Origin: an uncultured Colwellia sp.
GTDB taxonomy: Bacteria; Pseudomonadota; Gammaproteobacteria; Enterobacterales; Alteromonadaceae
Assembly (NCBI GenBank): GCA_913058395.1
Contig: CAJXQI010000013.1
Span: 1 to 64,000, forward strand
Length of the DNA stretch: 64,000 nucleotides
Direction of reading: 5' to 3'
Part shown: one piece after another, positions 57,134 to 64,000 of the stretch
How the letters are laid out: every line of letters begins with the position of its first letter
How positions within the stretch are numbered: position 1 is the first letter of the stretch
Program-made: the position numbers and the translations under genes
The notes under the pieces: model-generated
Seen by the model: the letters and a program-made list of their open reading frames with translations, nothing else
What the model was told of the DNA's origin: nothing
Databases searched by the model: none

Positions 57134-58993
57134 TTAAAAAACATTCACTTGATTCTTACCGAGGTGTTTTGCTTGATATAATGCTTGATCAGCATTGATG
57201 TAAAGCTGCTTTTCATCAATACATTCTTTAGATATTCCTGCAATGCCGATACTAACGGTGATGCTATCTTGATAACCTGAAATCATTTTAGTCTGATTAA
57301 TTAAGGTTAAAAAACGCTCGGCAACTCTTTTTGCTTCACTCGTGTTTGTTCTAGGCAATATACATAAAAACTCTTCACCACCAATTCTTCCAAAAACATC
57401 GCTTTGGCGAAAAACTTCTTTACCTATATCGGCAACGCGGCGAATTACGGCATCACCAATAGGGTGACCAAATTCATCATTCACTTTCTTAAAATCATCA
57501 ATATCAATTATAACGACTGACAATTCCATTTTAGTTGGGTCACTACCAGAAATAATTTTACCTAAATATTCAAAAATATAACGGCGATTAAAGACACCAG
57601 ATAAAGAGTCTTTTATGGTTAGCATTTGCATTTTTTTATTATTTCTGTTTTGCACTAAAATAACTATCAATACAGCTAGTCCAATGCAGACAATAAAAAT
57701 ATTAAAATATATTTCTTGTGCGCTATTATTTTTACTTTTTTCCAGTTCTAACAATTCAACTTTCGAACGATTTTTTTCTAATGCTTGCGTTATTTGTTGG
57801 CGTTCGTACTCTAAGTTGGTTCTGACTTTCACTAACCTACTCGATGATTTTTTTATAATTAATTCAGTATATTGACTATAATATTTTTCAAGCATCTTAT
57901 AGCCCAAATCAAAATCGCCACGCGCATGAGCCAATTCACCTGAAATCTTTATAACCTCTAATTGCCATGTTGTGCCCATAACATCAGGTACTTTCGAGAA
58001 CTCACTTGCAGCATTAAAAAGCGCCTCTTCTGCGGCATCTAATTGCCCTAACGTCACTAAGCAGCTTGCTTTTCGTTTATATAATTCAGCATTGTAATCA
58101 ACTAAACCTTTTAATGTTAATGCTTTATCGATAGTAGTTATGGCAAGTTCACAATCGCCTTTTTCAGCATAAGTCATTCCTAAACCATAAGCAGAAAAAA
58201 AGCTGATATTTGAATTTGGTGTGTAGCCTATACTCTGCTGATAACGATTAAAGTACTCCACTGCCAAATCATACTTTTTCCAATACCGATAGGTTGAAGC
58301 CAAGCCATAAATTGCTTCAGCAATATGTGCTGGGTAATTTAAATATTTATAAGACTCTAACGCGCGCTGATAATACTCAATCGACTTTTCATAATCATGC
58401 AAATAACCATAAATAGCACCATAGGTTTCATTAATTACAGCAATTAAAAGTTGATCTTTTAAGGCGAATGCCTCGACATAGGCTTCTTGAATATCAACAA
58501 GCGAGGTTTCAAATAATTCCGTTAAGGTTTTCGTATAAGCTAATTCTTGCTTACCATAAATATATAGACGGCTTAAATTGGCTTCTTTTGCTTGGATTAA
58601 AGCCTTGCTTAACACTTCTTTTGATAACGTATAGTTACCTTGACGTCGATGAATTATTCCTTGATAAAGATTTAAACGCGCTTGAATCTCTATTGCGGTA
58701 TTGGCAGTAACAATTGTCATTGCCAGCTTTACGGTATTATTGAAATCATCATAGAAATAAATGAGGTTTTCAGCTTGCGCCTTTCGCACTAACCACCAGA
58801 GATATTGAGACTCATTATAGGACTCAGCAACAAACTGCTTGCCAATTATTTTTTGATAGGAAAGCCAAGGTTGAAGAAATATTTCATCATCCATATGGCT
58901 AAAGTCAACGGTATCACTTGCCCTAGTATCAACAATCAGGCTAAAAAATAAAATAATGAAGCTTGCACAATAAGTTTTTAAAGCTTTCCCCAT
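57134..58993 (-). CDS. TPR-containing membrane diguanylate cyclase
   Basis: 619 aa. Signal peptide, then a periplasmic TPR array (about 90-380; for example EKSIEYYQRALESYKYLNYP and AEAIYGLASTYRYWKKYDLA), a coiled segment, one transmembrane helix (about 425-445) and a GGDEF domain (about 460-619). The active-site loop reads GRIGGEEF, so catalysis is likely. It makes cyclic di-GMP in response to an envelope signal. Upstream of the GS-like gene on the same strand with a 133-nt gap, so it is not clearly part of that operon. Confidence 0.9.
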   Translation of the reverse strand: MGKALKTYCASFIILFFSLIVDTRASDTVDFSHMDDEIFLQPWLSYQKIIGKQFVAESYNESQYLWWLVRKAQAENLIYFYDDFNNTVKLAMTIVTANTAIEIQARLNLYQGIIHRRQGNYTLSKEVLSKALIQAKEANLSRLYIYGKQELAYTKTLTELFETSLVDIQEAYVEAFALKDQLLIAVINETYGAIYGYLHDYEKSIEYYQRALESYKYLNYPAHIAEAIYGLASTYRYWKKYDLAVEYFNRYQQSIGYTPNSNISFFSAYGLGMTYAEKGDCELAITTIDKALTLKGLVDYNAELYKRKASCLVTLGQLDAAEEALFNAASEFSKVPDVMGTTWQLEVIKISGELAHARGDFDLGYKMLEKYYSQYTELIIKKSSSRLVKVRTNLEYERQQITQALEKNRSKVELLELEKSKNNSAQEIYFNIFIVCIGLAVLIVILVQNRNNKKMQMLTIKDSLSGVFNRRYIFEYLGKIISGSDPTKMELSVVIIDIDDFKKVNDEFGHPIGDAVIRRVADIGKEVFRQSDVFGRIGGEEFLCILPRTNTSEAKRVAERFLTLINQTKMISGYQDSITVSIGIAGISKECIDEKQLYINADQALYQAKHLGKNQVNVF

Positions 58994-59131
58994 TTTACAT
59001 CCATGACTTATATAAGATTTACTTTTAACATTACGTTATCACAAAAAAATACGTAAACGAATAAAAATCAAATATAACGCCACAGAGGGTATAGAATAGC
59101 AGAATTGATGTAAAAAATTGATTTTGAACAC

Positions 59132-59359
59132 TTATCCCTTATAGGCTTGATTAAAGCTTTTAATGTTAAAACCTTTAAGTATTTGGTCGGCAACTTTTAT
59201 TACTGGCACGCCACGCATATTCAATTTAGAAAACTCTTTTTGTCCGGCTGGTGTTTTTACATTGCATAAACGAAATGGAATACCTTCCTGCTCAAAATAG
59301 CGCTTAGCGGTTTGGCAATGAGGACAATTGTTCATCGTATAAAGTATTACGCGTTTCAT
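59132..59359 (-). CDS. Glutaredoxin-like protein
   Basis: 75 aa thioredoxin fold: ILYTMNNCPHCQTAKRYF contains the redox CPHC pair, and MRGVPVIKV is the cis-Pro loop. I start at ATG 59359, where the fold begins; a longer frame upstream has no support. It resembles GrxC/NrdH-type reductants; its partner is not known. Confidence 0.88.
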   Translation of the reverse strand: MKRVILYTMNNCPHCQTAKRYFEQEGIPFRLCNVKTPAGQKEFSKLNMRGVPVIKVADQILKGFNIKSFNQAYKG

Positions 59360-59450
59360 TAAGATTAACTTTTCACATTTAACGGATAGTAGACAGGATT
59401 CTCTCACACTTACACATAAAGCAATAAGGTTTGGCTGAAAAAGTTAAATA

Positions 59451-60062
59451 TTATTCTGCTCGCCATTCTTTAGATATTAATGTTTTGCCTGCCGATAGAA
59501 CTTTACCTTGAAAGTGGTCGCCGGCAATAATTTCTCCGACACCTGATGGCGTGCCTGTCATCACAATATCGCCATCTTCCAATGCGATAAACGATAAAAT
59601 TTCATTGAGTATCGCCAAAGGTGAGTACAACATCATGGCAACTGATGCCGTTTGTCGTCGTTTACCATTAATATCTAACTCTAGAGTAAACTCTTGGTCA
59701 ATGGCATCAATAGTAACAAAGTCACTAAAAAGCGCTGAATCAGTAAAAGCTTTAGCTCGTTCCCAAGGTAAACCTTTCGCTTTTAATTTTGATTGCAAAG
59801 CCCTTTTAGTTAAATCTAATCCTACTGCAACTGCGCAAAACGTTCCTTGTTGATATAAAAAACAAAGCTCCGCTTCATAATGTAAGGTTTCTTGATGATA
59901 CGCCGATAGTTTATGCCCTATAGCAGCATTGGGTTTACTAAAAAGCACCATATTATCAGGAATTTCATTCGCTAGTTCACTGATATGTTCTGCATAATTA
60001 CGTCCAACACAAATGATCTTTGATGGCGTAATATAACCCTGTTCAACTTTAACCGATTTCAT
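59451..60062 (-). CDS. Fumarylacetoacetate hydrolase family protein (YcgM-like)
   Basis: 203 aa. The block KIICVGRNYAEHISELANEIPDN at the start, FSKPNAAIGH and the final DGDIVMTGTPSGVGEI are FAH-family signatures with metal-binding Glu residues. The short form is typical of acylpyruvase or oxaloacetate tautomerase enzymes. AAGGG precedes the ATG. The exact substrate cannot be told from sequence. Confidence 0.9.
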   Translation of the reverse strand: MKSVKVEQGYITPSKIICVGRNYAEHISELANEIPDNMVLFSKPNAAIGHKLSAYHQETLHYEAELCFLYQQGTFCAVAVGLDLTKRALQSKLKAKGLPWERAKAFTDSALFSDFVTIDAIDQEFTLELDINGKRRQTASVAMMLYSPLAILNEILSFIALEDGDIVMTGTPSGVGEIIAGDHFQGKVLSAGKTLISKEWRAE

Positions 60063-60122
60063 TTGACCGCCCTTTCAAATAATAAATACTTTCGTATTAT
60101 ACCGATTAATAATTAGAAAAAA

Positions 60123-60473
60123 CTATGCTTTTACTAGTTTCAACTCTGGTCTAAAGGTATTGCATGGCGTTATTTTTACCGTATCTGATACTCGGCGGTT
60201 TTGCTTAAAGCGATCAAAGCAGACGTTTTCTACTTCTAATTGTTGACTCATTTTTGTAAAGGTTTGGTGGTCTTCACGCGTAAAATTATCTCCCTCTCGC
60301 GTTAACAAGCCATCAATGTACGCACTTTTGCCATTGAGCGTAAAATTAGCAATTGCAGAATAAGGTTTACCGAAGTCGTCGACTCGTATTGCACGAACAG
60401 CCTTAACTTCAAAAATCCATTTATCAATTTGTATATAACGAGATAAAGTTTGCTCGCAAGAGATATTATTCAT
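60123..60473 (-). CDS. Hypothetical 116-aa protein
   Basis: Soluble, mixed alpha/beta. It begins MNNISCEQTLSRYIQIDKWI and has a mid-block FTLNGKSAYIDGLLTREGDNF; no cofactor motif is visible. AAGG lies seven bases before the ATG. It is on the same strand as the EF-hand gene, 100 nt downstream of it, but a terminator-like hairpin lies between. Family not recognised. Confidence 0.65.
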   Translation of the reverse strand: MNNISCEQTLSRYIQIDKWIFEVKAVRAIRVDDFGKPYSAIANFTLNGKSAYIDGLLTREGDNFTREDHQTFTKMSQQLEVENVCFDRFKQNRRVSDTVKITPCNTFRPELKLVKA

Positions 60474-60496
60474 TGTGGGGCCTTAGGTATCAGTGT

Positions 60497-60546
60497 AAAA
60501 AGGCCGACTCATTGGCTGGGAATTAACGCTGACAGTCGGCAAAAAA
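60497..60546 (-). terminator. Terminator of the EF-hand gene
   Basis: GCCGACT (60503-60509) and AGTCGGC (60534-60540) pair around 24 nt, with A-runs on both sides of the plus strand. Read on the minus strand, the arm is followed by TTTTT. Confidence 0.65.
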
Positions 60547-60574
60547 GGGAGCTGTTAACCAGCAACCGGAAAAG

Positions 60575-60880
60575 CTATGATAGCGATTTTTTCATGCTAT
60601 CAAGATATTGATTAAATTCTTTTTCACTTATTTGTTTATCACCATTTACATCTACTTTAGCGAAAACTTTACTTAGCGTGTCATTTTTAGCCAGTTCATC
60701 TGCACTTAAGGTATTGCTTTTATCTGCATCATAGCTAGCAACAAGTTGAGAAAATGAAGACGAAGACTTCTCTACTTTAGGTAAAACTTTATTGATGTCA
60801 TTACCTGCAAAAACAAGGTTTGACGCTAATGATGCAACAACAACAGTGATTGAAAGTTTTTTTAAGCTAATATTATTCAT
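60575..60880 (-). CDS. Exported EF-hand calcium-binding protein
   Basis: 101 aa. Signal peptide to about residue 25 (LVFA), a short linker, then two EF-hands: DADKSNTLSADE and DVNGDKQISEKE, both with acidic residues at loop positions 1, 3 and 12. It is a small periplasmic or secreted calcium binder. AAGGA is seven bases before the ATG. The upstream region holds a sigma-54-like promoter and GlrR sites, so it is probably under envelope-stress-type control by the adjacent GlrK-GlrR system. Confidence 0.88.
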   Translation of the reverse strand: MNNISLKKLSITVVVASLASNLVFAGNDINKVLPKVEKSSSSFSQLVASYDADKSNTLSADELAKNDTLSKVFAKVDVNGDKQISEKEFNQYLDSMKKSLS

Positions 60881-60960
60881 GATTGAATCCTTTTATTTTG
60901 ATTAACAGCACATCAATAAATATGCCTACCATTGGCAATTGCCACTTACAGAGATGGTAT

Positions 60961-60976
60961 TGCACATGCTGTACCA
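60961..60976 (-). promoter_or_regulatory. Candidate sigma-54 promoter of the EF-hand gene
   Basis: On the minus strand TGGTACAGCATGTGCA has the invariant GG and GC exactly 10 bp apart and three mismatches to the TGGCACG-N4-TTGCA consensus. The predicted start (about 60950) gives a leader of about 70 nt. Confidence 0.55.
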
Positions 60977-61029
60977 ACATTGTAACCAACTGATACATAT
61001 AGCTTTAATTAAAAAACATCTCGAAACAA

Positions 61030-61047
61030 TGTCACCTATTAGCAACA
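61030..61047. promoter_or_regulatory. GlrR-like site, imperfect
   Basis: TGTC-N10-AACA, one base off the TGTC-N10-GACA motif known for E. coli GlrR. It is centred about 88 bp upstream of the predicted sigma-54 start, a normal enhancer distance. Confidence 0.45.
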
Positions 61048-61066
61048 GTTTATTTTATTGATTATT

Positions 61067-61079
61067 TATCAAGCATTTA
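61067..61079. promoter_or_regulatory. IHF-like site
   Basis: TATCAAGCATTTA fits WATCAA-N4-TTR exactly. It lies between the two GlrR-like sites. IHF helps GlrR-dependent sigma-54 activation at E. coli glmY. Confidence 0.4.
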
Positions 61080-61150
61080 GAACGATAGACAGAATAAAAA
61101 ATACCCTTATAAATCAGTCACTAATAAAAACAAAAGCACAAAAAAAAGTT

Positions 61151-61168
61151 TGTCTCCAAATAGAGACA
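61151..61168. promoter_or_regulatory. GlrR binding site, exact match
   Basis: TGTCTCCAAATAGAGACA is an exact TGTC-N10-GACA and a 6-bp perfect inverted repeat. It lies about 210 bp upstream of the predicted EF-hand start and 56 bp before glrK, so it could serve either gene. Confidence 0.65.
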
Positions 61169-61223
61169 GTGTTGTTTTTTAGTTAAATTTAACTAAAACT
61201 AATACAGAGATTAATTAGATGAG

Positions 61224-62741
61224 TTGTGGCAAATCCTTAACGTGAAATCAATAGACCCCCTAAAGCGCCCTAAACGCCTATCTATACTAAACCTTTCAAT
61301 AAAGTCGCTGACTTTACTCGGGTTTAGCTTAGTTGCCCTGCCACTGGTTATTGCGTTGCTATTTGGTGCCTCCCAGGTGAACACTCTCGCTCAAGATAGC
61401 GAAGGCGCAATCATTGATGTCGCAAAACTTCTTGATAATCAACAACTACTAAAAAGTAGCCAAATAAAAATGGAGCGCAGCGCAGCGCAGTACTTAGTGT
61501 TAAGGGATACGACTTTAGCTGAAAGTTACCTAGAGCAGAGCCAACAAATGTTAGTGATAACAGAACATTTTATTGCCTCAAACCAAGATGAAAAATTACA
61601 ACAATTGGCAAATAGCTATGCGACTACAGTAATAGATTTGGTAAAAGTAACCATACCAAATGCTGAAAAACAATCACCCAATAGCACGAATATTCTTCAA
61701 CCTATTCAAGATAAGTTTAATGCACTGACTGAAATTTATGAGCAAATGAGTCAACGTAGTAATGCCCTAAATGCTCAACATATCAATGACATTAAGCAAG
61801 CTGCACAAGTGACGCGCGATATAATGATACAGAGTTTAGTCATCATTCCAATTAGCTTGTTAATTGCTACAGTCTTCATTTTCCTTATAACTTCGCCATT
61901 AAAAACGCTCACCAAAAGTATTTTACGCTTACAGCAAGGAAAATTTGATAGAGAAATACAACTTACTGGCTCGCCAGAAATACAAGAAATTGCGCAAGCA
62001 TTAGAGAATATGCGAACACGATTACATGCACTTGAATTACAAAAATCTAGTTTTATAAGGCATATATCACATGAACTTAAAACCCCACTAGCAGCCATTC
62101 GCGAAGGCACTGAATTACTTTATGATCATAGTGTTGGTGAACTTAACGCTGAGCAGCAAGAAATTTCTCATATCATTAAAAATAGTGTTTTTCGCCTACA
62201 AAAGCATATTGAAGACTTACTCGATTTCAATATTGTGCTCGATTCTACCAGCTTACAAGATTCAGAAAAAATGCTAATTGATGACACTGTGAGCCAAGTA
62301 TTATCAGAACGGAAATTAGATTTAAAACGTAAGAAAATTCAATTAGACCTACAACTAAACAACATTTATTTGATCAGTAACCGTAAGCAAGTCGCCGTAA
62401 TCATCGATAACTTGCTGTCTAATGCAATAAAGTACTCTCCCGATGAAGGAGTGATTGTCCTTTCAACATTACTCGAAAAAGGCCAACTACTATTAACGGT
62501 GAGTGATCAAGGCGTAGGCATTAGCGATGAAAACCAGAGTAAAATATTTGATGCTTTTTTCCAAGGACCACCGCCAACAGAAAGCCTAGTAAAAGGCAGT
62601 GGCTTAGGCTTAACTATCGTAAAAGAGCTGATTCTCAGACTCAATGGGCATATAGCGCTAATCAGTAATCAAAAGCAGCAAACAGGCACTAAAATTAGTA
62701 TTACCCTACCACGTGCTTTTAAACAAAAGGAGCAGGATTAA
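61224..62741 (+). CDS. glrK: Sensor histidine kinase GlrK (QseE)
   Basis: 505 aa. Two transmembrane helices (about 26-50 and 203-222) enclose a periplasmic helical domain; a HAMP domain follows, then DHp with the phospho-His H283 in FIRHISHELKTPLAAIREG and a complete HATPase (DNLLSNAIKYS, DQGVGI, GSGLGLTIVKEL). It phosphorylates GlrR. The start could be TTG 61224 or GTG 61242; no ribosome site decides. The stop overlaps the next start by one base, so the operon is translationally coupled. Confidence 0.93.
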   Translation: MWQILNVKSIDPLKRPKRLSILNLSIKSLTLLGFSLVALPLVIALLFGASQVNTLAQDSEGAIIDVAKLLDNQQLLKSSQIKMERSAAQYLVLRDTTLAESYLEQSQQMLVITEHFIASNQDEKLQQLANSYATTVIDLVKVTIPNAEKQSPNSTNILQPIQDKFNALTEIYEQMSQRSNALNAQHINDIKQAAQVTRDIMIQSLVIIPISLLIATVFIFLITSPLKTLTKSILRLQQGKFDREIQLTGSPEIQEIAQALENMRTRLHALELQKSSFIRHISHELKTPLAAIREGTELLYDHSVGELNAEQQEISHIIKNSVFRLQKHIEDLLDFNIVLDSTSLQDSEKMLIDDTVSQVLSERKLDLKRKKIQLDLQLNNIYLISNRKQVAVIIDNLLSNAIKYSPDEGVIVLSTLLEKGQLLLTVSDQGVGISDENQSKIFDAFFQGPPPTESLVKGSGLGLTIVKELILRLNGHIALISNQKQQTGTKISITLPRAFKQKEQD

Positions 62742-63304
62742 TGTTTACTAATCAATACTTTTCTATACCCGTTTTACTCTTTAGTAGCACGTTACTGCTT
62801 TCTGGTTGCCAACTCGTTGCCACACCAGAGTCGAAAAACTCCAGTATTAGTTACGGTGAATACTACCTAGCCTTGCAGCAACTGAATGAGTTGGAGCTCG
62901 TAGAAGAAGTTGAAAAATTACAAAGTAAAATAGCAATAATACCTAATCAATTATCCATAAATGATTACGATAGCCAAATTAAATTATTACTACTTTATAG
63001 CTTACCAGAATCACCTATTTACAATAGTTTCAGCGCTAAAGCTTTACTCAATCAAATGACAAACGAAGGAAATAGTGCAGCTTTTGCTAATATCACCCCA
63101 AATGAGCAAGCACTTATTAGCTTATTGCGCGACCAATTAAATCAACGGCTGCTCATGCATAACCGACTACTAGTTAAGCAACAAGAACAACAAAAAACAG
63201 CATTGAAGAAGCAGCAGTTATTAGTAGAACAGATAACCTTACTTCAGCAAACCATTGCGCAGTTGAAAGAAATAGATCAAACGATAGATAAACGAGAACA
63301 ATAG
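62741..63304 (+). CDS. qseG: QseG-like lipoprotein of the glrK-glrR operon
   Basis: 187 aa. The signal peptide ends in LLLSGC (Cys 23), followed by a mainly helical body and a C-terminal coiled coil (about 140-185). Sequence is poorly conserved in this family; the call rests on the lipobox, length and position between glrK and glrR, exactly as in enterobacteria. QseG is reported to interact with the kinase. It overlaps the glrK stop by one base. Confidence 0.8.
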   Translation: MFTNQYFSIPVLLFSSTLLLSGCQLVATPESKNSSISYGEYYLALQQLNELELVEEVEKLQSKIAIIPNQLSINDYDSQIKLLLLYSLPESPIYNSFSAKALLNQMTNEGNSAAFANITPNEQALISLLRDQLNQRLLMHNRLLVKQQEQQKTALKKQQLLVEQITLLQQTIAQLKEIDQTIDKREQ

Positions 63305-63376
63305 TTAGTTTGTTATTAGCAATGAATAGCAATATTACCCAGACAAAATTTAACCTTTAGATGTAGAGATAACTTA

Positions 63377-64000
63377 ATGAATACCCCTAGCACTGCAACA
63401 GATAACAACATCAATAAAATACTCATCGTGGATGATGATCCTAGTTTATTGCGTTTACTTGGTATTCGTCTTTCTGCAGCTGGCTACCACGTTGAATCAG
63501 CAAAAAATGCCAAAATAGCACTCGGTCGGTTAGAGAGTTTCCATCCCCACTTAGTGATCAGCGATTTAAAGATGGAAGGAATGGATGGTATGGCACTATT
63601 TGAGCAAATTCGAGAGAGACATCCACACATTCCTGTGATCATTATGACCGCACATGGCACAATACCTGATGCAATTAATGCCACCAAACAAGGTGTGTTT
63701 AGCTTTTTAACTAAGCCTTTTGAAAGCCAAGAGTTACTGGAAATTGTTCAACAAGCGATTCGGTTGCAACCCGCCGAACTCAACCATAGCCAAGCTGATA
63801 ATAGATGGCGCGATAAAATCATCAGCCGTAGCACTGTTATGGAATCATTACTGCAACAAAGCAAACAAGTGGCGAAAAGTGACTTTAGTTTATTAATTCA
63901 TAGCCAAAGCGGCACAGGTAAAGAACTATTAGCAAAAGCAATTCATTTAGCTAGCCCGCGACATGACCAAAAGTTTACTGCCATTAACTGCGCAGCTATT
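63377..64000 (+). CDS. glrR: Sigma-54-dependent response regulator GlrR (5' part)
   Basis: 208 codons are visible; the gene runs off the window. The receiver domain (about 15-130) has KILIVDDDPS, the phospho-Asp in LVISDLKMEGMDG and the Lys in FLTKPF. The AAA+ domain starts at about 150 with HSQSGTGKELLAKAIHLASPR as Walker A, the pattern found in GlrR (normally GESGTGKE in other NtrC-type proteins). It activates sigma-54 promoters, here probably the EF-hand gene. Confidence 0.93.
   Translation, partial: MNTPSTATDNNINKILIVDDDPSLLRLLGIRLSAAGYHVESAKNAKIALGRLESFHPHLVISDLKMEGMDGMALFEQIRERHPHIPVIIMTAHGTIPDAINATKQGVFSFLTKPFESQELLEIVQQAIRLQPAELNHSQADNRWRDKIISRSTVMESLLQQSKQVAKSDFSLLIHSQSGTGKELLAKAIHLASPRHDQKFTAINCAAI

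Larger units (their letters stand above)
60881..61223. other. Regulatory intergenic region between the EF-hand gene and glrK
   Basis: About 340 bases between divergent genes. They contain a sigma-54-like promoter facing the EF-hand gene (60961-60976), two TGTC-N10 sites (61030-61047, 61151-61168) and an IHF-like site (61067-61079). See the separate entries. Confidence 0.7.

Overview
The window is an AT-rich stretch of chromosome from a marine-type gammaproteobacterium. Gene content and gene order point to Alteromonadales, most likely Colwelliaceae (Colwellia or Thalassotalea). This is inferred from synteny; there is no rRNA here to settle it. Conserved gammaproteobacterial neighbourhoods include trmA/fabR/desaturase/sthA, fkpA/slyX/yheV/yheS/yheT/yheU, sfsA-dksA-gluQ-pcnB-folK-panB-panC/yadGH, fadBA, and glrK-qseG-glrR. 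I see no rRNA, tRNA, CRISPR array, prophage or intact insertion sequence.

Layout. 1-6.8 kb: a gene tail, a membrane-anchored RRM protein, trmA, the unsaturated fatty-acid repressor fabR divergent from a desaturase, sthA, a SixA-like phosphatase and a lipoprotein. 7-13.6 kb: hemE, an intergenic region with a candidate small RNA, a membrane protein, an LhgO-like oxidase, fkpA, a WD40 lipoprotein, slyX and yheV. 13.6-20.4 kb: yheS, a Sel1 protein, a divergent LytTR-regulator/acyltransferase pair, a 43-aa DUF3149-like protein, and yheT-yheU. 20.5-32.8 kb: pepB, sfsA, dksA, gluQ, pcnB, folK, panB, panC, then panP (a PLP aspartate decarboxylase in the place where E. coli has panD), a 32-aa membrane peptide, a TrmB-like methyltransferase and yadGH. 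33-37.6 kb: two convergent S9 peptidase lipoproteins. 37.7-42.3 kb: an accessory pocket with orphan genes, an orphan PEP-CTERM protein, palindromes and repeats. 42.3-48.7 kb: paiB and GNAT genes divergent from a MocR regulator, then fadBA. 49-57 kb: a YfiR/pseudo-kinase hybrid, a DUF3297 protein, yqfA, and a three-gene ovothiol operon (glutamine-synthetase-like protein, OvoA, PLP enzyme). 57-64 kb: a TPR-GGDEF protein, glutaredoxin, FAH-family protein, an EF-hand protein, and glrK-qseG-glrR running off the end.

Regulation can be read at several points. FabR operators lie in front of the desaturase (overlapping its promoter) and yqfA, tying both to membrane lipid control. A PsrA-type palindrome precedes fadBA. 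A 20-bp-phased direct repeat lies between the LytTR gene and the acyltransferase. ATACCA half-sites lie in front of the MocR gene. An exact TGTC-N10-GACA GlrR site, a second near-match, an IHF-like site and a sigma-54-like promoter lie between the EF-hand gene and glrK.

The best candidates for undescribed biology are the divergent glutamine-synthetase-like protein in the ovothiol operon (52.5-57.0 kb), the apparent GlrR/sigma-54 control of an exported EF-hand protein (60.5-61.2 kb), and the YfiR/histidine-kinase hybrid whose phospho-acceptor His is Tyr (49.1-50.9 kb).
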